A DNA stretch of 64,000 bases from Myxococcus landrumus (GTDB taxonomy: Bacteria > Myxococcota > Myxococcia > Myxococcales > Myxococcaceae): assembly GCF_017301635.1 (NCBI RefSeq), contig NZ_CP071091.1:773001-837000 (forward strand), given 5' to 3'. The notes beneath the pieces were generated by a model, which had not been told where the DNA came from, did not search any database, and saw only the letters and a program-made list of their open reading frames with translations. Below, piece by piece: positions 44,772-51,898 of this stretch. Position numbers and translations under genes: made by a program. Position 1 is the stretch's first letter. The number at the start of each line of letters is the position of its first letter.

Positions 44772-45596
44772 TCAGGCCACGCCGTAGCTGCCGAGGACCC
44801 GCAGGGTGATGCAGGCTGCTTGAGCGGCCTCCACCGCCTCGCGCACCCGCGGGTCCTCCAGCGCGCCGTCCACGTCCAGGCACCACACGTACTCCCACGC
44901 GCGGCGCTGCGGCCGGGACTCCAGCCGGGACACTTCCAGCCCGCGTCCGGAGAACGCCCCCAGCACGCGGTACAGCGCGCCGGACTCGTTCTGCACGGTG
45001 AAGGCGAGCGCCGTCTTGCGCCGCTTCCACTCGCGCGGCGGCGCGAGCCCCAACGTGACGAAGCGCGTGTAGTTGTCCGGAGAGTCCTCTACGCCTTCCT
45101 CCAGGACGTTCAGCCCGTACAGCTCCGCGGAGGCGCGGCTGGCGATGGCGCCCGTGCGCGGCGGCGTCTCCTCGGCGACCTTGCGCGCGGCGATGGCGGT
45201 GTTGGCCTCGGGGATGGGCTGGATGCCGCGCCGCCGCAGATAGCCCGCGCACTGGGACAGGGCCTGGGGATGCGAGAGCACCCGCTCGACGTCCGCGAGC
45301 GCGAGGCCCGGCGGCGCGACGAGGCAGTGGCGGATGCGCAGCGACATCTCGCCGGTGATGGGGACATCGTGCTCCAGGAGCAGGTCCACGTTCTCCGCCA
45401 CCGGGCCTCCCAGCGAGCTCTCCACGGGGACCACGCCGCCGTCCACGCGGCCTTCGGCCACCGCCTCGAACACGGCGCGGAAGGTGGGGCAGGGGACTGC
45501 TTCGACGTGCGGCCCGTGGAGCGCGCGCAGCGCCTCTTCTCCATAGGCGCCTCGCTCTCCCTGGAAGGCGATGCGACGCGGAGACGACTCAGCCAT
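44772..45596 (-). CDS. pheA: Prephenate dehydratase
   Basis: The 274-residue protein is a stand-alone prephenate dehydratase, making phenylpyruvate for phenylalanine. The catalytic domain has FQGERGAYGEEAL, VVPVESSLGGPVAENVDLL and the catalytic TRF in NYTRFVTLG (about residues 168-176). The C-terminal ACT domain (NESGALYRVL, VSRLESRP) binds phenylalanine for feedback control. Its start overlaps the stop of the upstream gene by eight bases. A second, bifunctional dehydratase sits directly upstream, so the pair is a duplication in tandem. Confidence 0.9.
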   Translation of the reverse strand: MAESSPRRIAFQGERGAYGEEALRALHGPHVEAVPCPTFRAVFEAVAEGRVDGGVVPVESSLGGPVAENVDLLLEHDVPITGEMSLRIRHCLVAPPGLALADVERVLSHPQALSQCAGYLRRRGIQPIPEANTAIAARKVAEETPPRTGAIASRASAELYGLNVLEEGVEDSPDNYTRFVTLGLAPPREWKRRKTALAFTVQNESGALYRVLGAFSGRGLEVSRLESRPQRRAWEYVWCLDVDGALEDPRVREAVEAAQAACITLRVLGSYGVA

Positions 45597-46728
45597 GGCT
45601 CCCCTCGGCTCGGGCATAGGTGCCCAGCACTCGCAGGAAGGAGGTCAGCGGACGGATGTCCTCGATGGCGGCCGTCAGTGGCGCGGAGGCCGCGTGGCCC
45701 TCCACGTCCACGTAGAAGCGGTACTGCCACGGGCTGCCCGGAATCGGCCGCGACTCCAGCTTGCTCAAGTTGACGCCGCGCAACGTCAGCCGCTGGAGCA
45801 TCTCGCCCAGCGTGCCGGGCTTGTGCTCCAGCACCATGAGCAGCGACGTCTTGCAGGGGGCATCGGGCGAGAGCGGCGTGGCCTCGCGCCCCACCTCGAC
45901 GAAGCGCGTGTAGTCGGACTCGGGCTGGAGCTCGCGCGCCAGCACCTCCAGGCCGAAGCGCTGCGCGGCCGTCTCGCTCGCGATGGCGGCGACGGTCGGG
46001 TCATTGCGCTCGCGCACCTTCTGCGCCGCGCCGCCAGTGTCCACGTCCGGCACGGCCCGGGCCCATGGAAGCTTCTCGCGAAGGAACGTCTCGCACTGGG
46101 CCAGGGCCTGCGGATGGGAGAGCACCTCGCGCAGTCCCTCCAGCTTCGCGCCCGGCAGGCCCAGGAGCCGGTGGTCCACCTGGCTCACCAGCTCCGCGGT
46201 GATGACCACGCCGCCCTCGGCGAGCAGGTCATACGTCTCGTTCATGCTGCCCGCGGTGGTGTTCTCGATGGGCAGCAGCGCCAGGTCCTGCTCACCGCGG
46301 CGCAGCGCCTCCACCACCTCGCGCGAGTGGTCGAACCCGGTGAGCAGCACACCGCCGGAGCGGCCCGCGTAGAGGCGGCGCGCGGCCAGGTGGCTGTAGG
46401 AGCCCTCGATGCCCGGATAGCCCACGCGCAACGGCGTCGTGTCCTGCCGGGTGACGAGCGCCTGTTGCCGGGCCACGGACATGTCGATGACCAGCCGCCA
46501 GATGCGCTCCACCTCGTGCGGGTCCAGCTTGTGCTCGGCGGCGCGCGTGCGGATGCGCCGCAAGAGCAGGTCTTCTCTTCGCTGGTCCCGGAGAGGCGCC
46601 GCCGTGGCCAGCTTGGAGCGGGCCACATCGTCCGCCAGGTCCATGCGGCGGCGGAGTGCGTCGAGAATCTCCTCGTCGATGGCCTCGATGGCATCGCGCA
46701 GCGCGCCCAGGTCCAGCGGGGAAGTCAT
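45589..46728 (-). CDS. pheA: Chorismate mutase-prephenate dehydratase (P-protein)
   Basis: The 379-residue protein starts with an AroQ chorismate mutase domain (ALRDAIEAIDEEILDALRRR, about residues 7-90). A prephenate dehydratase domain follows (YPGIEGSYSHLAARRL, LPIENTTAGSMNETYDLL, DYTRFVEVG), then an ACT domain (HKPGTLGEMLQRL, LSKLESRP). It therefore does two consecutive steps toward phenylalanine. The start at 46728 overlaps the acetyltransferase gene upstream by four bases. All motifs are intact, so both dehydratases in this locus should be active. Confidence 0.92.
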   Translation of the reverse strand: MTSPLDLGALRDAIEAIDEEILDALRRRMDLADDVARSKLATAAPLRDQRREDLLLRRIRTRAAEHKLDPHEVERIWRLVIDMSVARQQALVTRQDTTPLRVGYPGIEGSYSHLAARRLYAGRSGGVLLTGFDHSREVVEALRRGEQDLALLPIENTTAGSMNETYDLLAEGGVVITAELVSQVDHRLLGLPGAKLEGLREVLSHPQALAQCETFLREKLPWARAVPDVDTGGAAQKVRERNDPTVAAIASETAAQRFGLEVLARELQPESDYTRFVEVGREATPLSPDAPCKTSLLMVLEHKPGTLGEMLQRLTLRGVNLSKLESRPIPGSPWQYRFYVDVEGHAASAPLTAAIEDIRPLTSFLRVLGTYARAEGSHG

Positions 46729-47186
46729 CGCACGGACTCCTTCAGCTCTCGCGACATGAGGTGGTGGGGGCCGATTCCGGGCAGCTCGAACACGTCGCCG
46801 TGCTGGATGAAGCCGAGCGAGCGGTAGAAACCGGACGCCGTCGCGCGGGCGTTGCACCACACCTGCGTGCCCCGATGCTCCAGCGCGTGGTCCATGCAGG
46901 CCTTCAACAAGGCCGCGCCCAGGCCCTGGCCCTGTCGCCCTTGCTCCACGGCCATGCCGCGCAGTCGCCACGCGGTGATGGCCTTCAATGCGTAGGGGGG
47001 CGGCTCCCGATACAGTGACGCCACACCGAGCAGGCGGCCGTCCGAGTACAAGCCGAGATGGAGGGTGTCCTGGTCATCATCTCCTGGATAGACGACGGCC
47101 TCGGGAGGCTGGTGGGGGCGCAGGACGGCCCGGCGCAGCCCGCGCGTCTCGGCGGCTGGAATCCGGCGGATGTCTGGAGTGCTCAC
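46725..47186 (-). CDS. GNAT-family acetyltransferase
   Basis: The 153-residue protein has the GNAT acetyl-CoA signature: WRLRGMAVEQGRQGQGLGAALLKACMDH (written in pieces: RGMAVE then QGRQGQGLG, about residues 77-93), followed by NARATASGFYRSLGF. The substrate is not evident. GTG 47186 is preferred. It is the first gene of the three-gene minus-strand unit with the two prephenate dehydratases, overlapping the next start by four bases. Confidence 0.85.
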   Translation of the reverse strand: MSTPDIRRIPAAETRGLRRAVLRPHQPPEAVVYPGDDDQDTLHLGLYSDGRLLGVASLYREPPPYALKAITAWRLRGMAVEQGRQGQGLGAALLKACMDHALEHRGTQVWCNARATASGFYRSLGFIQHGDVFELPGIGPHHLMSRELKESVR

Positions 47187-47257
47187 GGCGCGAGTATGCC
47201 GTTTTAGGCGCTGGTGCGTCCTCATTCCGTGAAGGCAGACGGGGAGGTCGTTTCACC

Positions 47258-47812
47258 GTGAAGGGTACCGCCATCCTAGAGGAGCCCGGAAGTCCAGCGC
47301 GCGCGATGGACGCGGTGGCTTTCGACGCCCTTCTCGAGGCGGAGCAGGGCGCGCTGTCGCGATTGGCGAGGCGATTGGTGTGGGACGGTGAGGAGGCCCG
47401 GGACCTGGTGCAAGCGTCCCTGGCTGATGCCTACGAGAAGCGGCATTTGTTGCGGGACGCGAAGGCGGGCCCGGCGTGGTTGAGGCGCATCCTGGTCTCT
47501 CGCGCGATGGGGCACCTGCGGCGGCGGCGCGTGTGGGGGCTGATTCGTGAATCATTGAACGGGGGCTCCGCGCTGGAGCTGTCACCGGAGGAGCGCTTCG
47601 AGGGAGTGGAGCGCTGGAGGGCGTTGGGGCGCGCGGTGCGAGCACTTCCCGCGCAACAAGCCACGGCCTTCACGCTGCGCTACCTGGAGGGACTGGACCT
47701 GGATTCCATCGCGGAGGCCATGGGCATTGGCCGAGGCACCGTGCGCATCCATCTGTACCGCGCGCTCAAGAAGCTCAAGGCCGAGCAGGCCCTCGAAGGA
47801 GAGACATCATGA
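47258..47812 (+). CDS. ECF-type RNA polymerase sigma factor
   Basis: The 184-residue protein has sigma region 2 (FDALLEAEQGALSRLARRLV, DLVQASLADAYEKRHLL) and region 4 with the helix-turn-helix (LPAQQATAFTLRYLEGLDLDSIAEAMGIGRGTVRIHLYRALKKL). There is no region 3, as expected for extracytoplasmic function sigma factors. GTG 47258 has GGGAGG ten bases upstream; the ATG at 47306 lacks a site. Its stop overlaps the anti-sigma gene start by four bases. Confidence 0.9.
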   Translation: MKGTAILEEPGSPARAMDAVAFDALLEAEQGALSRLARRLVWDGEEARDLVQASLADAYEKRHLLRDAKAGPAWLRRILVSRAMGHLRRRRVWGLIRESLNGGSALELSPEERFEGVERWRALGRAVRALPAQQATAFTLRYLEGLDLDSIAEAMGIGRGTVRIHLYRALKKLKAEQALEGETS

Positions 47813-48411
47813 GATGCCACGAGGTGGCCACGGCCCTCCTGGGTGATTCGCCCGCGTGGCCTCGGGACGTGCGGGCTCACCTGGACGGCTGCGAGGACTG
47901 CCGCGCGCTGGCCTCGGCCCACGCCGCCGCCGCCTCGCTGCGTGCGCCGCAGCCTCCGCCGCTTCCTCGCGTCTCCCGCGAGGCGGTGCTGGGCGAGGTG
48001 CGTCGCCGGAAGGTGCGCCGCCGCGTCGCCCTGGGCGCGGTGGCCTCCCTGTGTGTGGGATTCCTGACGTGGATGGCGCGCCCCGGGGAGCCATCGCCAG
48101 AGTCCCCTTCGCCATACGAGGTGCTCGCCGAGCTGCCCGAGGACACGCCCCCCGCGTCTCCGCATGAGCTGAGCCTTCGGGGGGAGCCACCCCAGCACCG
48201 CTTCGACGAGGACCCGCGTGGCTCGCTGGCGGTACTGGTCGCCGAGGTGCGTGGCTACTCGCGTCGCGAGGTGGTCTACGGCGACGACACCTACAAGCCC
48301 TTCGGGACGCTGGCCGCGTGGCTGCGTCCCCCTGATTCCCGCGCGCTGGAAACACCGCCGTTCCGCACGGCGGTCATCCCTCTCATCCATTCACAGGAGT
48401 TGATGCCATGA
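47809..48411 (+). CDS. Zinc-finger anti-sigma factor
   Basis: The 200-residue protein begins with a zf-HC2-type motif (RCHEVATALLGD, then HLDGCEDCRAL, about residues 24-34) that normally binds zinc and holds the ECF sigma. A membrane segment follows (RVALGAVASLCVGFLTWMA, about residues 72-90), then an acidic, Pro-rich extracytoplasmic region. Its overlap with the sigma gene and with the Spy-like gene after it fits a membrane stress-sensing module. Confidence 0.85.
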   Translation: MRCHEVATALLGDSPAWPRDVRAHLDGCEDCRALASAHAAAASLRAPQPPPLPRVSREAVLGEVRRRKVRRRVALGAVASLCVGFLTWMARPGEPSPESPSPYEVLAELPEDTPPASPHELSLRGEPPQHRFDEDPRGSLAVLVAEVRGYSRREVVYGDDTYKPFGTLAAWLRPPDSRALETPPFRTAVIPLIHSQELMP

Positions 48412-48992
48412 AGAAACCCCATGTCTCGTTGTGGGCGGCGTTGCTCGCGCCGCTCCTGTGGGCCTCGCCCTCGTCCGCGCAGGGAGAGCCCGAAGGCGTC
48501 GTCATCCACCGCGTGCCCGCGGGCGCCACCACGGTGCATCTGGACGGGCCGGGGGGGCCGGATGTCCTTCCTCCGCTCGGGCCGCTGCCCGCCGCCTCGT
48601 ACGGGATTCCCCCCTACGTCGCGGAGAAGCTCGGCATCCAGCGGGAGCTGGTGAAGCAGATTCAAGACGCCACCTTCGATGCCAATGAGGCCCTCATCCC
48701 GCTGGAGGCGGACCTGAAGCGGGCGCAGCTCCAGCTCGAGCGGCTGATTCGCGCGGATGCCAGCGAGGAGAGCGCCATCTTCCGACAATTGGAGGAGGTG
48801 GGCCGCGCGGAGACGGCGGTCCGTCGCAACCGCCTGGCCTTGATGGTCCGCATCAAGCGGATGCTGGGCCCCGACCTCTGGCAGAAGCTGGAGGCGGAGA
48901 TGGGGGTGATGCGCATCCACAAGGGGGTGAGGGTTATCAAGGGGCTCCCCGCGATGGGGGAGCCGGCAAGCCCCACGCCGCGCAAGCCGTAG
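48408..48992 (+). CDS. Spy/CpxP-like periplasmic protein
   Basis: The 194-residue protein has a signal peptide (HVSLWAALLAPLLWASPSSAQ) and a helical mature domain (residues about 65-175) with the amphipathic LERLIRADASEESAIFRQLEEVG pattern of Spy/CpxP/ZraP-type periplasmic chaperones or metal sensors. Classical LTxxQ repeats are not evident, so the family call is approximate. It overlaps the anti-sigma gene start-to-stop and closes the operon before a strong hairpin. Confidence 0.7.
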   Translation: MKKPHVSLWAALLAPLLWASPSSAQGEPEGVVIHRVPAGATTVHLDGPGGPDVLPPLGPLPAASYGIPPYVAEKLGIQRELVKQIQDATFDANEALIPLEADLKRAQLQLERLIRADASEESAIFRQLEEVGRAETAVRRNRLALMVRIKRMLGPDLWQKLEAEMGVMRIHKGVRVIKGLPAMGEPASPTPRKP

Positions 48993-49004
48993 CGTTCCGG
49001 ACAG

Positions 49005-49055
49005 ACGCGGGCCCATTCCCTCCACCCCTCCAAGGCCACCGGAGTGGGCCCGCGT
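49005..49055 (+). terminator. Hairpin after the sigma operon
   Basis: A 15-base-pair stem with one G-U pair (ACGCGGGCCCATTCC with GGAGTGGGCCCGCGT) encloses a 21-base loop. It ends 11 bases before the permease start, so it probably ends the ECF transcript. Confidence 0.65.
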
Positions 49056-49066
49056 ATCCTGACGCC

Positions 49067-50548
49067 ATGGCCAACCCACCGGACGCCGAGCGTCAGCTCG
49101 AGGAGGACGCCGCCCAGCTCCAGCGGCTGGGGTACGCGCAGCAGCTCCTGCGTGGCATGGGCGGCTTCTCCAACTTCGCGGTCTCCTTCTCCATCATCTC
49201 CATCCTCACTGGCGCCGTGACGCTGTACGGCCATGGCCTGCGCTTCGGGGGCCCGCTGGTGATGGGGGTGGGCTGGCCGCTGGTGGCGGTGATGACGCTG
49301 GCCGTGGCGGCGAGCCTCGCGCAGCTCGCATCCTCTTTTCCCACCGCGGGCGCGCTCTACCACTGGGCCGCGATGCTGGGCGGGCCCCGCGTGGGCTTCT
49401 TCACCGCGTGGCTGAACACCCTGGGACAGTTCGCCATCACCGCGGGCATCGACTACGGCCTGGCGGAGTTCCTCTCGGACATGCTCGTGGGCTCCCGCGA
49501 GCGCTCCACCGTGATGCCGCTCTACGCGGCCATCCTCCTGTCGCACGCGGTGCTCAACCACGTGGGCGTGCGCGTGGTCGCCTGGCTCAACGACTTCTCG
49601 GCCTGGTACCACGTCGTGGGCGTGGCCGTGCTCATCGGCGCGCTCGCGGCCTTCGCACCCAAGCAGGACGCGGCCTTCCTGCTGACGCGCTTCAGCTCCG
49701 AGACGCCGCTGTATGCCTATGGCTTCCTCATCGGCCTCTTGCAGGCGCAGTGGACCTTCACGGGCTACGACGCCAGCGCCCATGTCTCCGAGGAGACACG
49801 AGACCCCACGCGCAACGCTCCGTGGGGCATCTTCCTGTCCGTGGCCGTCAGCGCGGTGGTGGGCTACCTGCTGCTCGGCGCGGTGACGCTGGCCATCCAG
49901 GACCTGCCCGCCACGGCCGCCGCCGCCAATCCCTTCCTGCACGTGCTGGCGCACTCGCTGGGCCCGGCCCTGGGGGGCGCGCTCGTCTGGGTGGCCATCG
50001 GCGCCATGTGGTTCTGTGGCCTGTCATCGGTGACGTCCAACTCGCGCATGTTGTTCGCCTTCGCGCGCGACAACGGACTGCCCGCCTCACGGTGGCTGGC
50101 GCGGGTGTCGCCGCGCTTCAAGAGTCCCTCCGTGGCGGTCTGGGTGTCGGTGGCCGCGGCCTTGTTGGTGGCGCTGTGGAGCCAGGCGTACGCGGCCATG
50201 GTGGCGCTGAGCACGCTGGCGCTCTATGCGTCATACGCCTTGCCCATCTGGGTGGGCTTCCGCACGCGGCGCGCCGGGACGTGGTCGCACCGGGGGCCGT
50301 GGGACCTGGGCCGCGCGTCGTCTTTCATCAACGCGGTGGCGCTGGGGTGGTGCGCGGTGGTGATGGTGCTCTTCGTGCTGCCGCCCAACCAGCTCGCCGG
50401 CTACACGTTCGCCGGCGCGCTGGTGTTGCTGGGGCTCTACTGGGGGCTGGTCCAGCGGCACACCTTCACGGGGCCGCGTGTGACGCTGCTTCGGCCCCCG
50501 GAGCCTCCAGCTACTTCGGCAGCGACGTCTTCCCCATCTTCAGGATGA
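49067..50548 (+). CDS. APC-superfamily amino acid permease
   Basis: The 493-residue protein has about twelve hydrophobic segments starting near residue 30 (FAVSFSIISILTGAVTLYG) and the APC pattern GYDASAHVSEETRDPTRNAPWG in the middle, typical of GABA and amine permeases of the BAT/GabP group. It would import an amino acid or amine across the inner membrane in exchange for protons. The transported compound cannot be told. Its last 38 bases overlap the convergent EVE gene. Confidence 0.88.
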   Translation: MANPPDAERQLEEDAAQLQRLGYAQQLLRGMGGFSNFAVSFSIISILTGAVTLYGHGLRFGGPLVMGVGWPLVAVMTLAVAASLAQLASSFPTAGALYHWAAMLGGPRVGFFTAWLNTLGQFAITAGIDYGLAEFLSDMLVGSRERSTVMPLYAAILLSHAVLNHVGVRVVAWLNDFSAWYHVVGVAVLIGALAAFAPKQDAAFLLTRFSSETPLYAYGFLIGLLQAQWTFTGYDASAHVSEETRDPTRNAPWGIFLSVAVSAVVGYLLLGAVTLAIQDLPATAAAANPFLHVLAHSLGPALGGALVWVAIGAMWFCGLSSVTSNSRMLFAFARDNGLPASRWLARVSPRFKSPSVAVWVSVAAALLVALWSQAYAAMVALSTLALYASYALPIWVGFRTRRAGTWSHRGPWDLGRASSFINAVALGWCAVVMVLFVLPPNQLAGYTFAGALVLLGLYWGLVQRHTFTGPRVTLLRPPEPPATSAATSSPSSG

Positions 50549-50939
50549 GCTTGAAATGCTCGGCGGTGACGGGAGCGACGCTGAGGCGGCTGCGGGTGAT
50601 GAGCGGAAACTCCTTCAAGGCCGCGGTGGCCTTGACGGTGGAGAGCTCCACCGGCTGCTTGACGGGGATGACGGGCGCGACCTTCACGGAGGCCCAGTCC
50701 TCACCGGGCGCGGTGGAGTCCTCCGTCGCCAGGGTGAGGACCTTGGCCACGCCGACCACGGCCTTGCCCTCGTTGGAGTGGTAGAAGAGGCAGAGGTCCC
50801 CGGGTTTCATCGCCCGCAGGTTGTTGCGCGCCTCGAAGCTGCGGATGCCCGTCCACTCCGTCTTCTGGTCCTTCTCGAGCTGCGCGTACGCGTAGACCGA
50901 GGGCTCGCTCTTGATGAGCCAGTACTGGGGGTTCGCCAT
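50511..50939 (-). CDS. EVE-domain protein
   Basis: The 142-residue protein is a complete EVE domain (PUA-like fold): it starts with QYWLIKSEPSVYAYAQL and has EWTGIRSFEARNNLRAMKPGDLCLFYHS. The end segment HFKLILKMG is characteristic. EVE domains bind modified bases in RNA or DNA, and here probably act as a reader. The ATG at 50939 is chosen because the extra residues beyond it look random. The stop overlaps the permease gene from the other strand. Confidence 0.92.
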   Translation of the reverse strand: MANPQYWLIKSEPSVYAYAQLEKDQKTEWTGIRSFEARNNLRAMKPGDLCLFYHSNEGKAVVGVAKVLTLATEDSTAPGEDWASVKVAPVIPVKQPVELSTVKATAALKEFPLITRSRLSVAPVTAEHFKLILKMGKTSLPK

Positions 50940-51049
50940 GGGCGCGCACCATAGAGCAGGACGCAGCCTGGTGAGGTGAAATGCGCCGCGAGCATGGCGG
51001 ACGGCGCGAGGGCTCGTTAGCAAGCGGCACCATTTACGGGAGGGAACCG

Positions 51050-51844
51050 ATGAACCTGGATTTGAAGGACAAGGTTGCGCTGGTGACGGGGTCCACGGCG
51101 GGGATTGGCCTGGCCATCGTCGAAGCCCTGGCGAGCGAGGGAGCGGAGGTCATCGTCAACGGCCGCTCGAAGGAGCGGGTGGACGCGGCCATCGCCGGGG
51201 TGCGCCGGAAGCAGCCGGACGCGAAGCTGCGCGGCGCGGCCATCGACCTGGGCACGAGCGAAGGGGTGAGCGCGCTCCTCCAGTCCATCCCCCGGGTGGA
51301 CATCCTGGTGAACAACCTGGGCATCTTCGAGGCGAAGCCGTTCGAGGCCATCGCCGACGCGGAGTGGATGCGCTTCTTCGACGTGAACGTGATGAGCGGC
51401 GTGCGGCTCAGCCGCCACTACCTCCAGGGGATGCGGGAGACGAACTGGGGGCGCATCGTCTTCATCTCCAGTGAGTCGGGCATCCAGATTCCCGTGGAGA
51501 TGATTCACTACGGGGTGACGAAGACCGCGCAGATTGCGCTGTCGCGAGGCATCGCGGAGAGCCTGGCGGGGACGAGCATCACCTCGAACTGCGTGCTGCC
51601 GGGGCCCACGCGCACCGAAGGCGTGGAGGACTTCCTCAAGGGCCTGGCGAAACAGCAGGGCGTGGACCAGGCCACGGTGGAGCGAGAGTTCTTCAAGAGC
51701 GCCCGGCCGTCGTCGCTGCTCCAGCGCTTCGCGGAGCCGCACGAAGTCGCCGCGCTGGTGGCCTTCGTGTGCAGCCCCAAGTCGTCTGGCATCAACGGCA
51801 CGGCGCTGCGCGTGGACGGCGGCGTGGTGCGCGCCATCCCCTGA
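51050..51844 (+). CDS. Short-chain dehydrogenase/reductase
   Basis: The 264-residue protein is a classical SDR. The NAD(P) loop is TGSTAGIG (about residues 12-19). A NNLGIFE segment follows (NAG usually), then the catalytic Ser in ISSESG and the YGVTK motif (Tyr about residue 154, Lys 158). NADPH or NADH dependence and substrate are unknown. GGGAGGG upstream supports ATG 51050. No cotranscribed partner is obvious. Confidence 0.9.
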   Translation: MNLDLKDKVALVTGSTAGIGLAIVEALASEGAEVIVNGRSKERVDAAIAGVRRKQPDAKLRGAAIDLGTSEGVSALLQSIPRVDILVNNLGIFEAKPFEAIADAEWMRFFDVNVMSGVRLSRHYLQGMRETNWGRIVFISSESGIQIPVEMIHYGVTKTAQIALSRGIAESLAGTSITSNCVLPGPTRTEGVEDFLKGLAKQQGVDQATVEREFFKSARPSSLLQRFAEPHEVAALVAFVCSPKSSGINGTALRVDGGVVRAIP

Positions 51845-51898
51845 GCGACGCGGCCGAGACGGTGTTTCATGGATGACACGAAGCGGAAGCGCTTCGTG

